A stretch of DNA of 64,000 bases, taken from the NCBI GenBank assembly GCA_023055425.1, contig JALGPY010000003.1:16117001-16181000 (forward strand). Direction: 5' to 3'. The position numbers and the translations under genes were made by a program. The stretch is from Linanthus parryae (Eukaryota; Streptophyta; Magnoliopsida; Ericales; Polemoniaceae). This document shows, in pieces, positions 55,041 through 64,000 of this stretch (positions are counted from its first letter, which is position 1; every line of letters starts with the position of its first letter). The notes under the pieces were generated by a model. That model did no database searches. It was not told the origin of the DNA and saw only the letters and a program-made list of their open reading frames with translations.

Positions 55041-56282
55041 TTATTCTGCGTCCTGGAGAATCATGCCCTTTGATTGGGGGATCATGACAGGTGTCTTCTC
55101 AGAATCGAAGACTTCATGTTCCTTCGCCTTTGAGGCTTCCGCTCTGGCATGACTCGGATATGGAGGATCTGTAAGTGCAATACCACTTCGAGTGGTGATG
55201 GCTTGAGCCTGTCCCTCTGATGTGTCAACAATGCTACCCAGTGCCCTTTTTTCAAGTTGTTCCTTTAGATCTTTTATTTCTGCTTGAGCAACTTGAAGTG
55301 CAATTGCTACAGAGCTGACCTGTGTGGACATGTCTGTCATGTGCTGAGCCATCGTCTTTATTATCCCTGTCATATCGGTCAACTCTAATGGTGGTACTGG
55401 CTGCTGCTGATGCATCTCTGAAACATTTGCTCCATGCACTACCTCTACCGCATTCACCTGAACAGTGTTATAAGCCATCTTCTCATCTCTTACCAATTCC
55501 ATGTGCCTGTACTGGTAATCCATGTTCTCTTCTTGTTGAACCAAGCATATCATCAATGCATATGCCCCTTCATGATCACAGTTAAATAAGAAGTTTCCCC
55601 CAGCTTCTATATCCATCTTGTCTCTATTGGGCTGTCCAAGTGAATCATAGAAGACCTGGATTAACTGTCGCTTGTCAATACCATGGTTGGGACATCTACG
55701 TAGCAAATGATTGAAGCGGTCCCATGCTTTGACAAGTGATTCATCCTGCTTTTGCCTGAACATCCATATCTCATTCTGAAGCTGAATCACACGTGAGATA
55801 GGATAGAACTTACTCATGAACTGTGCGACACACTCTTCCCACGTTTTGATTGAGCATGATGGCATAGAGTCCAGCCAATCCATAGCAACTACCTTGAGGC
55901 AATGAGGAAAGAGCATCAGTTTGAGCGCTTCAGATGTGACCCCACTATATCGGATTAGCCCACAATGGCTCTGAAATCTCCCAATGAATGCATGTGGGTC
56001 TTCCTCGTCTGTCCCAGCAAAAGTGCACTGGTCCTGAGCAAATTGAATTGTGCCCAGCTTGAGACAGAAGGTTTCTGCCTGAATTGGTGGCACCACAATT
56101 GCTGGCTCCCTTCCTTTAAGTTCCGCCTCAAATGCCTGGATTATTGATTTTCCTGATCGATTATATGCCATTGAGGTCGGGCGCGGTATAGATGTTGCTG
56201 CCAATGCTTTCTCTACAGCTTGAGCTAACAAAGCTTGTAGCTGCTCTGTGGTGAGGCTAATCTGCCCTTGACCTTCCGCCAT
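55041..56282 (-). CDS. Ty3/gypsy-type gag
   Basis: 413 codons from ATG 56282 (MAEGQGQISLTTEQLQALL), 115 bases after the primer site. The central Retrotrans_gag domain shows MDWLDSMPSCSIKTWEECV, FMSKFYPISRVIQLQNEIW and FYDSLGQPNRDKMDIEAGG. A coiled-coil-like segment follows (QVSSVAIALQVAQAEIKDLK) and then AITTRSG, a common plant gypsy landmark. No CCHC zinc knuckle is seen. Gag forms the particle in which the element's RNA is copied, so an intact gag with no RT suggests a parasite that packages itself using borrowed enzymes. The frame ends in TAA at 55041-55043 and continues beyond as protease. Confidence 0.88.
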   Translation of the reverse strand: MAEGQGQISLTTEQLQALLAQAVEKALAATSIPRPTSMAYNRSGKSIIQAFEAELKGREPAIVVPPIQAETFCLKLGTIQFAQDQCTFAGTDEEDPHAFIGRFQSHCGLIRYSGVTSEALKLMLFPHCLKVVAMDWLDSMPSCSIKTWEECVAQFMSKFYPISRVIQLQNEIWMFRQKQDESLVKAWDRFNHLLRRCPNHGIDKRQLIQVFYDSLGQPNRDKMDIEAGGNFLFNCDHEGAYALMICLVQQEENMDYQYRHMELVRDEKMAYNTVQVNAVEVVHGANVSEMHQQQPVPPLELTDMTGIIKTMAQHMTDMSTQVSSVAIALQVAQAEIKDLKEQLEKRALGSIVDTSEGQAQAITTRSGIALTDPPYPSHARAEASKAKEHEVFDSEKTPVMIPQSKGMILQDAE

Positions 56283-56396
56283 AGCTACCTGAAAAAGCAA
56301 CACTAGCACACCCGTGAGGTAAGCAGATAGTAACAAAAAGAAACTAAAAGAAGTATCCTAAATTAATTTTTAACTAAACTAATAAACCGTTTAATT

Positions 56397-56413
56397 CCCC
56401 GGCGACGGCGCCA
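56397..56413 (-). promoter_or_regulatory. Primer binding site (tRNA-Asp type)
   Basis: On the minus strand TGGCGCCGTCGCCGGGG begins six bases after the 5' LTR. It matches the complement of the plant tRNA-Asp 3' end (TGGCGCCGTTGCCGGGG) with one change. This primer is used by several plant Ty3/gypsy groups. Confidence 0.82.
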
Positions 56414-56419
56414 AAAACT

Positions 56420-58002
56420 TGACACGATTTCTTACGTGTATAAGCAAGTGCACGGTCGAAGTAATAAAGATTGAGTATTAAAACTCAGGTTGTCGAACCC
56501 ACAGGGAAATAGACGACTACTAGATAATTAAGAATTAATTAGAAGATACTTAAGTAATCGGTAAGAAGTGGTTTGAGTGTTCGTCGTCCACAAACAAGCG
56601 ACGTAAATTAAAGAGCAAGTAAGTAAATATTTTTGTAGGGTTTTCAATTTTTGAACGAAAAAAAACTTGAAATTGACTACGATTAATGAGAAAGAACTAG
56701 GTAATTGATGTCCCTAGGGTTGTTAACGATTTCCGGAATTATGCATGAAACACTCTACTCACGTTCTAGTTATATCGGGTAATGCTCATCACGATCTTCT
56801 CTCGATCTCACGTGAATTTGTGTAAATAATAGATTTCGGGTCCTCTCGGTCCACCTCCGTCTACTACTACAATCTAATTAATTTGTTAGGCTTCGTTCAC
56901 CGGGTCCTATCGGTCCACCGAATTCACTAAGTTCTAACACAATCAATCGAAACTACCCTCACACGATTAATCAAGTTTCTATCTCCTCTCGGTCTCAAGA
57001 AACTACAAGATTACCTACCTATTCTTTAACACGTCTCAAAGAATTCACTTTCGTGCAATTCTATCAACAAGTAGCATTCTACGGGTGATCAAGCCAAGAA
57101 CACTAAGAATTGAGTACAAGAATAGATAAACTAACAAGAACGTTCATAGAATTAAGCAAAAGCATGCATCAAGTCCAAAATCCGGAAAATCATCCAAAAA
57201 ACCCTAGTTTTCCATCAATCACCTAGCTTTAAGAAGTTTAGTTAGACATAATATGGTTCAACATATCCAAAATAATGAAGTTCATGAAGAATAGAGGAAG
57301 AAAAGATGATCAAACGCTTGAATCTTCAATGTAGTTGACGATCCTTGCTCCAAGCTTGTTCTCCCTTCTTCCCTAGCTCCCAAGACTCCAAAGATACGTC
57401 AATATCTCATTCTTAGGTCGTCCTCCCCGTTTTTTACCAGCTGGGCACGTTTTTTTAATGAAAACTAGCCGAAATTGCACTTCAGCCCCTCTACTTTGTA
57501 ATTCCCGGACAGAATTATTTGCTGATTTTGCGCGGGCTGTATCTCCCTCATACGGACTCGTCTTCGGGCCTACCATATACCGTTGGAAAGCTACGGATGT
57601 CTAATTTCCAATTCCGCAAGCCTTGCTTCAAAATTCTTTGTAGATTTTCCTGGGAATCGAAAAGAGTGCAGGCTGGTCCTGTGTGACTTTTCCAACTTTT
57701 CTTCGTTTGTGCGTCTCCTTTTCTCCTCTTCATCTAGCTCCATTCCAAGCATATCCAGTCATCTCATAAGCTCCATTGCACCTATTTTACCTGAGATACA
57801 CAACACTAAACAACCCGTGCAATTATCATAGCAAATATGAGAGAAAACATGCACAAATAGGCTAGAAACACAACTTTTCACTCTTAGGCTTGTAAGTAAT
57901 CAATTCCACATATTAACGCACATATAACATATAAATCATGTGAAATAAGCCTATTACAAGTAATTTGGAAGTATAAAAATAACTCCTAAAATAGAGTTAT
58001 CA
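56420..58002 (-). repeat. 5' LTR of the gag-protease element
   Basis: 1583 bp with the same ends as 48655-50234. Differences are scattered single bases and homopolymer lengths. It ends at the right-hand TSD CTAGC (58003-58007). Confidence 0.95.
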
Positions 58003-58615
58003 CTAGCTGAAGAAGACTTAAATCCTGAGCTTCCTCAATGGTTGTTGTCTTTGGCTCCCACTTGGATTTTGGCAACCTTCTCAGAATCTTTCTGACCTTC
58101 TCCTCATTTGAGAACTTCTTTCCCAATGACTCCAGATTGTTCACCACATTAGTGAATCTTTTAAACATATCCTTGATGGTCTCATCTGAATTCATCTTGA
58201 ACAACTCATATTGCCTCAGAAGTATGTTGATTTTGGTCTGCTTAACCTGGCTAGTTCCTTCATATGTCACCACCAGTTTATCCCATACTTCTTTGGCACT
58301 CTTGCAATTTGACACTCTGTTGAACTCATCTGCATTAAGAGCACAATATAACAGATTCATAGCCTTGTAATTTTTTGATACCTTTTCCAGTTCAGTAACT
58401 GAAAGATTTTCCTCAGACTTGATACATCTGACACCATCAATTGTAGTATAGTACTCATGAGGACCATTCTGAATTACTGACCACAGTTCCATGTATTGAT
58501 CTATGATGAACATCTTCATCAATGCCTTCCAGTGCATGAATTTATCACCACAGAAAAATGGAGGTCTGTTGGCTGCCCTGCCTTGTGAGAGTCCACCATC
58601 TCCTACATTACTCAT
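58003..58615 (-). pseudogene. Sirevirus-like gag, N-terminal part
   Basis: Starts at ATG 58615 (MSNVGDGGLSQGRAAN), 37 bases past the primer site. A UBN2-type capsid domain follows with PPFFCGDKFMHWKALMKMFI, YCALNADEFNRV and AKEVWDKLVVTYEGTSQVK. It is cut within QDLSLLQL by the 9.35-kb insertion, and the frame resumes at 48649 without loss. The gene as a whole is dead because of the stop at 48387. Confidence 0.9.
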
Positions 58616-58651
58616 AGTCACCAGATTGTTAGATCTAAAACAGTAACACAA

Positions 58652-58663
58652 GCTCTGATACCA
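58652..58663 (-). promoter_or_regulatory. Primer binding site of the Sirevirus-like element
   Basis: GCTCTGATACCA, the reverse complement of TGGTATCAGAGC (initiator Met tRNA site), two bases inside the 5' LTR. Confidence 0.92.
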
Positions 58664-58665
58664 AT

Positions 58666-60162
58666 TGAAAGTGTGTAATGTAGACTAAATAAAGGACCTA
58701 AATACTCTAGAGGGGGGGGGGGTGAATAGAGTATGAAAACTTTTTGCAAAACTCAAAACTTAACAAATTAGCTTTGTGTGAAACTCAAATCTCAAGGCCT
58801 TGAGATTTTAGAAAACTGTCTGAAACTTTCAAAGGCAAAATAGAAAGCTTCAAGGCCTTGAACTATTATCAGTTCTAAACAGCTTATGAACCCCAGTTTG
58901 ATTTGAGTTGTGTGCAGCAGATAATAATCAAACTGAAAAGTAAAGAACACAAAACAATTTACAGAGTTCAGTCCCAATGGACCTAATCTCTGACTGAGGG
59001 ATCTAATCCCACCAGGATTGGGCAAACACTTCTTATTATTAACACATAAACAACCCTAGATCTTCAAGCCTAAGTGATTTTCCTTACACCTATAAAGCTT
59101 GTGGTTCCAAACCTATCTAGTTCAAGCTAACAAGAAACTCTTGTTGTTCACTTGAACAACTAACCACTAGGTTAAGTGAGGTTTAAGATAATTAAAAGAT
59201 ACACATATTACAAAATAAGTGAAGAACACAGTAGAAGAGATAAGCTATAGAAGTCTGGATGTGTTCTTCCGGAAACTGGATTGATTTGATCTTCTGGAAT
59301 CTTGATTGAAGCTTGAATCATTGTGTGTTTGAATGAATGATATAGCGGGAATTCGTCACACCTTTCTGAGTATTCTGCAAGCCTCTCTCTCTTCAAAATT
59401 CAAACCAGTACCTTTTATCCACAGCTGCAACTGATTGAGAGATTTTAGGATCTCAGTTCCTACAAATCCTCCTTCTGTTTTCAATTGAAATTCAAACAGA
59501 TCTAAGTGGATATCCGTTGGAGTTTTTTGAGATAGCTCTTGCCCGTTTAACAAACCTGCAACAACATTAAAGCACAGCAACAACAAAATCCAGAAAGATA
59601 ACAGTGCTATGACTGTTTGGTTTTCCAGTTTCTGATAAAACTGGTTAAAAGATTAGAACAGTAATCTGTTTAACTTCTAATACATATAAATCATGAAAAA
59701 CAAGTTTAAGACTCTTAGAAGTCAATGAATAATCACAATAATAAGAATCACAACCTGCAAGAAAGAATCAACTTAATTCTGTAAAAACTGTCAGCAACTC
59801 AAGGCACATCTCAAGGCCTTGGAGCTCTGAACCTACTTCACAGATATTCAAATTTAAACCCAGAAAACTTTGATTCTTCCTGTTCTGATCATCTGAAATT
59901 GTTTTTGATATGTAAATAGTGTAAACTATAAATATGTGCAGTAAATCCCTGATCTGTATAATCAGATATCCAATCTGCAACACAGAACTGTTAGAACATA
60001 TAGCAGGATAAAACAACTCTCAAGGCTTTGAAGTTCTGTCAGTATCTCAAGGCCTTGGAGTATCTGAAATGCTTTGCTGCTTATGTCTTTGTCTTTGTCT
60101 TTGTCTTTCATCACTCAAGACAATTACCATCCAAAACACATTCAAGGGTCTTTGAATCAACA
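58666..60162 (-). repeat. 5' LTR of the Sirevirus-like element
   Basis: 1497 bp, near copy of 36055-37570, with the same palindromes (58791-58804, about 58849, 59810, 60018 and 60045). It ends TTGAATCAACA before the TSD GAGCT. Confidence 0.92.
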
Positions 60163-60167
60163 GAGCT

Positions 60168-60690
60168 TGTGGTTGTGTTTCTGTTGCATACATTATTAGA
60201 ATAAATTTGGTAATATCCGTGAAGGAAATTTGAGATGGTATGTGGCTATGTTTACCACTAATGCATAAATTATGGTTGTTAGATTCGCATGTGAGGCTTC
60301 CAACAACTCAACAAGGAGGTGCTTGTAAAATGTGATTGCCAACAAGTGGTTTTAATGGCCAAGAAGTAGATCCCACAAACAAAGATAATCTCCCAATATT
60401 AGAAGGCATTTGGTTCATTCAGAATTAAGGTCATGTGAAGCAAAAATGGATAGGAGAAAGTGCTAATAAGTGCAGATTGAGTAGCAAAAGGGATAGTAAA
60501 AGATTGTTGGGTGTTGAATGGGCTTTTAACATCCCCAAAGATCTTAAGTTGCTCATGGATCATGTTGTTAGAGGTGGTTTCCAGAATTAGGGAGTGGTTG
60601 ATTGTAACCCCATTCATACTCGTTGTTTAGAAGTGTCTTTTCATATGCTTTTGTTGGCTTTCAGTTAAACTCTCAATTTTGACAAAAAAA
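60168..60690 (+). pseudogene. LINE part 4 (RNase H domain and 3' end)
   Basis: Continues the LINE RNase H frame from 36043-36054: NRA|CGCVSVAYIIR, then after breaks HKLWLLDSHVRLPTTQQ and later SSKRDSKRLLGVEWAFNIP. A short A run (GACAAAAAAAGG near 60680) could be what is left of the poly(A) tail. The frame is broken several times. Confidence 0.72.
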
Positions 60691-60812
60691 GGAGGTTCAC
60701 TAAATCAACATAGAGCCAAAATATGGATTGAAATTTCTTATAGAAATAAGAAAATAAACTCAAAGATCGGATTGCAGTGGCTGAATTACATCTACCTCTT
60801 CTTTTCCCTTGA

Positions 60813-61215
60813 GTGAGGAGAGGGTTTGAGATTAGATGGTCCCGTTCTCCTTCTGGCCAAGTGGAATTTCATTTTAATGGATCGGTGCGCCATGGACACG
60901 GTAATGGTGATGGTGTGTTTAGATACCACGATGGTCATATGATCGCGACCTTCGCTTGTAGGTTTGAGCGGTTCGGGCTTTGGAGGCTGAGGAGCATACT
61001 TTATTAACGGGACTCACATTTGCTTATGCCATGGGTATTCCTATTGATTGATTACATGGCGATTCACTTTTGGTGGTGCATGCAGTGTCAGTGCATATTA
61101 TGATTCCATGGTGGATTTATTCGTTGGTGCAGGATTGCCGGGGGCCTTCTGTTTGATGCTCGTATCAGGCATTCTCATAGAGAGGGAAACATGACAGCCG
61201 ACACTTTTTGCATAA
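60813..61215 (+). pseudogene. Second RNase H-like remnant
   Basis: Reads EIRWSRSPSGQVEFHFNGSV, then GDGVFRYHDGHMIATFACRF and, after frame breaks, HSHREGNMTADTF. These are the start (W.P..G.V...DGS), middle (GG/GDGV.R..DG) and end (H..REGN..AD) blocks of plant RNase H-like domains found in LINEs. Asp is replaced by Asn in FNGS, so a catalytic residue is lost. It is separate from the LINE RNase H at 60168-60690. Confidence 0.7.
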
Positions 61216-61374
61216 TTTTACCATTCTTGCTCCTCTTTTTTCGGCTTCAGCTTCGTGAGTGAGCTTCCTTCTCAGGTCATCATCTGTATAGGCAAGATAG
61301 ACTGAACATTTTATTTTATCGCCCTCTATGAGGGTATTTTGCAACTTGGCAATGGGTGTGATTTTGTCCTCCAT
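61165..61374 (-). other. Unassigned minus-strand open frame
   Basis: A 69-codon frame with an ATG (MEDKITPIAKLQNTLIEGDK), then YLAYTDDDLRRKL and a Lys/Arg-rich end. The composition is protein-like and the ATG is real, but I recognise no family. It overlaps the end of the RNase H remnant on the other strand. It could be an exon or chance. Confidence 0.2.
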
Positions 61375-61379
61375 GGTTG

Positions 61380-62948
61380 TTACGGGTTGAAAAACCGATA
61401 ATTTTATCGAATAAGATGCGGGGTTATGTCACCCTACTTTCGCGTAGGTTAAAGAAAAATATTATTACAATTGTCTCCCACCAAGGTACAAAACTAAGAA
61501 TTGATGCTCAAAGACCTTTATGATCAGGTAGAATGTAAAAACTTTTAGAAGCCTTATCATGGCCCTGTGATTGGACTATTTTCCAATCAACATTTTGAGG
61601 TTCCTATAAATTGTGAAGCGCTATGTGTAATAGATTAAGACAAAATGGTAAGCTTCCATACGCCCTATCATAATTGAAGAGGCATAACTATGTCCATATC
61701 AACCATGAATATTGTTCACTTCTGAATATTGTTGTGTCAAAATTACATTGAAAGTTTCGGTGCTTGAAGATTGGACTCGTACGTTTTACCATCAAGATCT
61801 CTTGATTTATGTAAAAGTAAGATAAACTATCTTGATATGCTTTATAAGCAACCTACAAGTTAAACGTGACTTATAAGTTGAAATAACTTGTGAGTCTTGT
61901 TTGCAGTTAATTGTTTAACTTATATGGAATAAAAAGTTCGTAGTGCAAAACTAGGTTATATGAAGAGTTGATTTTTGAAGGTTCTTTGAAATTTTTAAAT
62001 GAACATACTTTTTTTATATAAATTTAGGCTCATACAAAAAATAATTCGTACATTAATTACCACCGAATCGATCTCAAATCCTACTCCAACCAGCGAGACC
62101 CACCCACACCTCTACAGACCACGATAAGAACCATCAAATTGCTTCTCCTTTGGCCAAACGGTGTTTTACTAGCTGGATTTAGAGGTTGTGATTTGGTCCA
62201 CGATGATGGAGGATTGGGCGGTGAGGTTGTGTTCGGTTCGAAAGGGAGGCCTGGTTTGTGCAGAGAGAAGAAAACTAGAGAGAAGGGGAGTTCTATTGAT
62301 GGTATTGTTGAGGGAGGGCTCCTGGTAAGGGAGAAGAGAGGTTTTACCTGTATGGGCAGATTTGAAACGGCGACGACATCAGTCAACCTCAACAGCGACG
62401 AGCAGTGGTGGACAAACTGAATCGGGTGATCACAACAACCGCGACGGTGTAATGGCAACACGCCTAGATGGAAAAGCACTGGGATCAGTGGTGGATGCCT
62501 TTTTTGTGCATAGCTTGGGAACCAGCGTATGTCAATCGATTTGACATTCCATTACGAAGACAAATTTTAGCTGGAGAAGTTTGTTTGGTGAACCAGTATT
62601 TTCTTGCTTGTTTGAGAAGAATATAAATTTCATGTTTATTTAAAATATATAATTATTGTGTCTCTGATAAAGTTACATTACCTTCCTTTTTAATCTTTCT
62701 TCAACTACTATAAGTAGCTGTGCATATATCTATAATGTTCTATCTCTCTAAAAACTTGCTCTCTCTCCCTCTCAATTGAAAATTCTCCTCTTTTACCTCT
62801 CATCACTGCACTGTTTCTCCTCCTTCCCCACTTCTCAGTCCACAACCCCAGGTGATCTCTTCGGAGATCTCCTTCTCCTACTATCCATCACATCCCCGGC
62901 CAGCGCTAGCGATCACTCTCCACTGAAGACAACTGCGGAGTTGATGTG
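61380..62948. other. Intergenic DNA, no gene established
   Basis: About 1.6 kb. 62080-62480 is open on both strands for 93-132 codons without a recognisable domain. 62700-62930 has a leader-like look (TATAAG near 62709, CT-rich tracts), but no coding region follows before the LTR at 62949. Confidence 0.35.
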
Positions 62949-64000
62949 TGTTCGAGTAGACGCCCTAGAGGCAATCTATATTTAGTATGAACATTATTTG
63001 AATATAATATTCATTTATTATTTATGGATAATATAATAAAATCCTTAGATTACAATGTATTGTTTATCTTAAATATCCCTACTCCATTATATTGATTAAC
63101 AAGACGATCACTATAGACCAGTATGTGGGTAGATTGATATGGAGATATCAAGTCTAAAATATGGGCATGCATTAGGAGTAATGGCATACTGGATTGACCC
63201 ACAACGAGAAGACTACATTAAGTTATGTTAACTCCACAAGTGCTTCTCACAGTGCTAATGGTGTTGTAATCATTAGACTTGAAGTCACTAGATACCTAGT
63301 TGTGAAATATCAAGCTTTGATATTATCAAACGTTACACCGTAACTGGGTAAAAATAAAGATGGTCATCATGCATGAAAGGAAGCAAGCTTAGAGATGGTA
63401 GCGATGTAGAGATTATTTTTCCTCCCACATAATGGGAGCAAATATCCACGGCCACTCAAGGGTTAGTGCTTATGGAATGTCTAGCCAGACTCAGATAAAT
63501 CAATATGGAGATATTGATGTTATCTGTATAGGATAAGCTTATTCCCAGGATCGAGAAACTATGGATTGGATATACGAGTGTGACAATTTATGTCTCGTGT
63601 CTAATTCGGATATATAGACAAAGGGATAGATATAACGCGATAACATTGGGAACATGGTTTCTCGGATCACTAACATTTCTATTAGTTGGGGTGGTATAGA
63701 TGTGTCGCTAGACACCGCTCTATGTTGGTATTAGTTACTTCCAACTAAGTAGAAACCTATAAGGTCATACACTGAATGGATTAATATGGAATTGGATATT
63801 AATTAGTTGGACTAATTAATTAAAATGATCATAACCACATGCAAAGTTAGTAGGACTGATTTGCAATGTGGACTAATCCGTGTATGGACATGATTAGTAT
63901 TGGGGCAAATATATAGTTATTAAGGAGTTATTAAATATATAAGGGCACTCTAGCTTGTTATTTTCTCAAGACAAGTAATTATTGAGAGAACATAAAAAAG
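62949..64000 (+). repeat. Partial LTR, TGTTGGAGTATGCC family, runs off window
   Basis: Starts TGTTCGAGTAGACGCCCTAG and aligns in order with the reverse complement of 30657-31977. Shared stretches include CTAGAGGCAAT, CTTGAAGTCACTA, ATGGTGTTGT and GAAACTATGGATTGGATA-type sequence. It is more diverged than the other LTR pairs here. The right end lies beyond the window, so whether it is solo or part of a full element cannot be seen. Confidence 0.7.

Larger units (their letters stand above)
48655..58002 (-). mobile_element. Non-autonomous LTR element with gag and protease only (TR-GAG/LARD-like)
   Basis: 9348 bp with LTRs at 48655-50234 and 56420-58002 (TGACAC...TTATCA) and perfect 5-bp duplications CTAGC at 48650-48654 and 58003-58007. 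The minus strand carries a tRNA-Asp-type primer site, a gag, a protease domain in the same frame, then about 3.9 kb without RT, RNase H or integrase, and a polypurine tract. By eye the two LTRs differ at under 20 positions in 1580, so it is the youngest or near-youngest layer of the stack. It must have used proteins from a Ty3/gypsy relative, probably Athila-like. Confidence 0.93.
36055..60162 (-). mobile_element. Sirevirus-like Ty1/copia element, split by two insertions
   Basis: LTRs at 36055-37570 and 58666-60162 read TGAAAGTGTG...ATCAACA on the plus strand. Perfect 5-bp duplications GAGCT lie at 36050-36054 and 60163-60167. Minus-strand order: primer site, gag with two zinc knuckles, protease, integrase, RT, RNase H, an extra ORF, polypurine tract. 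Subtracting the insertions at 42321-46282 and 48655-58002 leaves about 10.8 kb. Large size, double zinc-knuckle gag, an extra ORF after pol and many short palindromes point to the Sirevirus (SIRE/Maximus) lineage. The genes carry several stops and frameshifts. Confidence 0.9.

Overview
The window looks like nuclear DNA of a flowering plant, probably a eudicot. It carries an intronless VQ-motif gene, a nuclear gene for plastid ribosomal protein S5 with plant-style GT-AG splicing, a small RALF-like secreted-peptide gene, and many plant transposable elements with target-site duplications (TSDs). Nothing in it looks bacterial, organellar or viral apart from retroelement polyproteins. I could not identify the species.

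Layout. 1-180 is the end of a Ty3/gypsy-type LTR. 503-6923 is a complete Ty1/copia element (+) with an uninterrupted 1373-codon gag-pol frame and nearly identical LTRs. 7445-12298 is a second Ty1/copia element (+) with perfect 5-bp TSDs and an initiator-Met primer site, but its gag-pol is broken by frameshifts and stops. 12304-27440 is the genic island: the VQ4-like gene (14747-15424, +), the RALF-like gene (21009-21344, -) and plastid RPS5 (exon 1 26371-27047, exon 2 22608-22857, -). The 3.5-kb RPS5 intron is filled with foldback and hAT-like elements. MITEs, SINE-like sequences and a LINE fragment sit between the genes.

From about 28.7 kb to 60.7 kb lies one nested stack. A decayed LINE (+) is the deepest layer. 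Into it went a TGTAACACCC-type gypsy-like segment (itself carrying a solo LTR), a Tourist-like MITE, a shrunken gypsy element (34203-36037) and a Sirevirus-like Ty1/copia element (36055-60162, -). The Sirevirus was then split twice: by a 3.96-kb solo LTR in its integrase/RT region (42321-46282) and by a 9.35-kb element with only gag and protease in its gag gene (48655-58002). Each LTR insertion after the first gypsy-like segment has readable TSDs, perfect in all but the inner solo LTR. Removing the insertions restores continuous host reading frames, so the order of events can be read directly.

The most unusual material is in the two youngest layers of this stack. The Sirevirus carries more than twenty copies of a CTCAAGGCCTTGAG-type palindrome in LTRs, spacers and coding sequence, plus a long extra ORF after RNase H. 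The gag-protease element has about 3.9 kb of non-coding internal DNA holding a cluster of four 14-18 bp palindromes, three diverged GC-rich repeats and a short hairpin followed by AAGCGCTT. 60.7-64.0 kb holds an RNase H-like remnant, an unassigned stretch and the start of another LTR running off the window.
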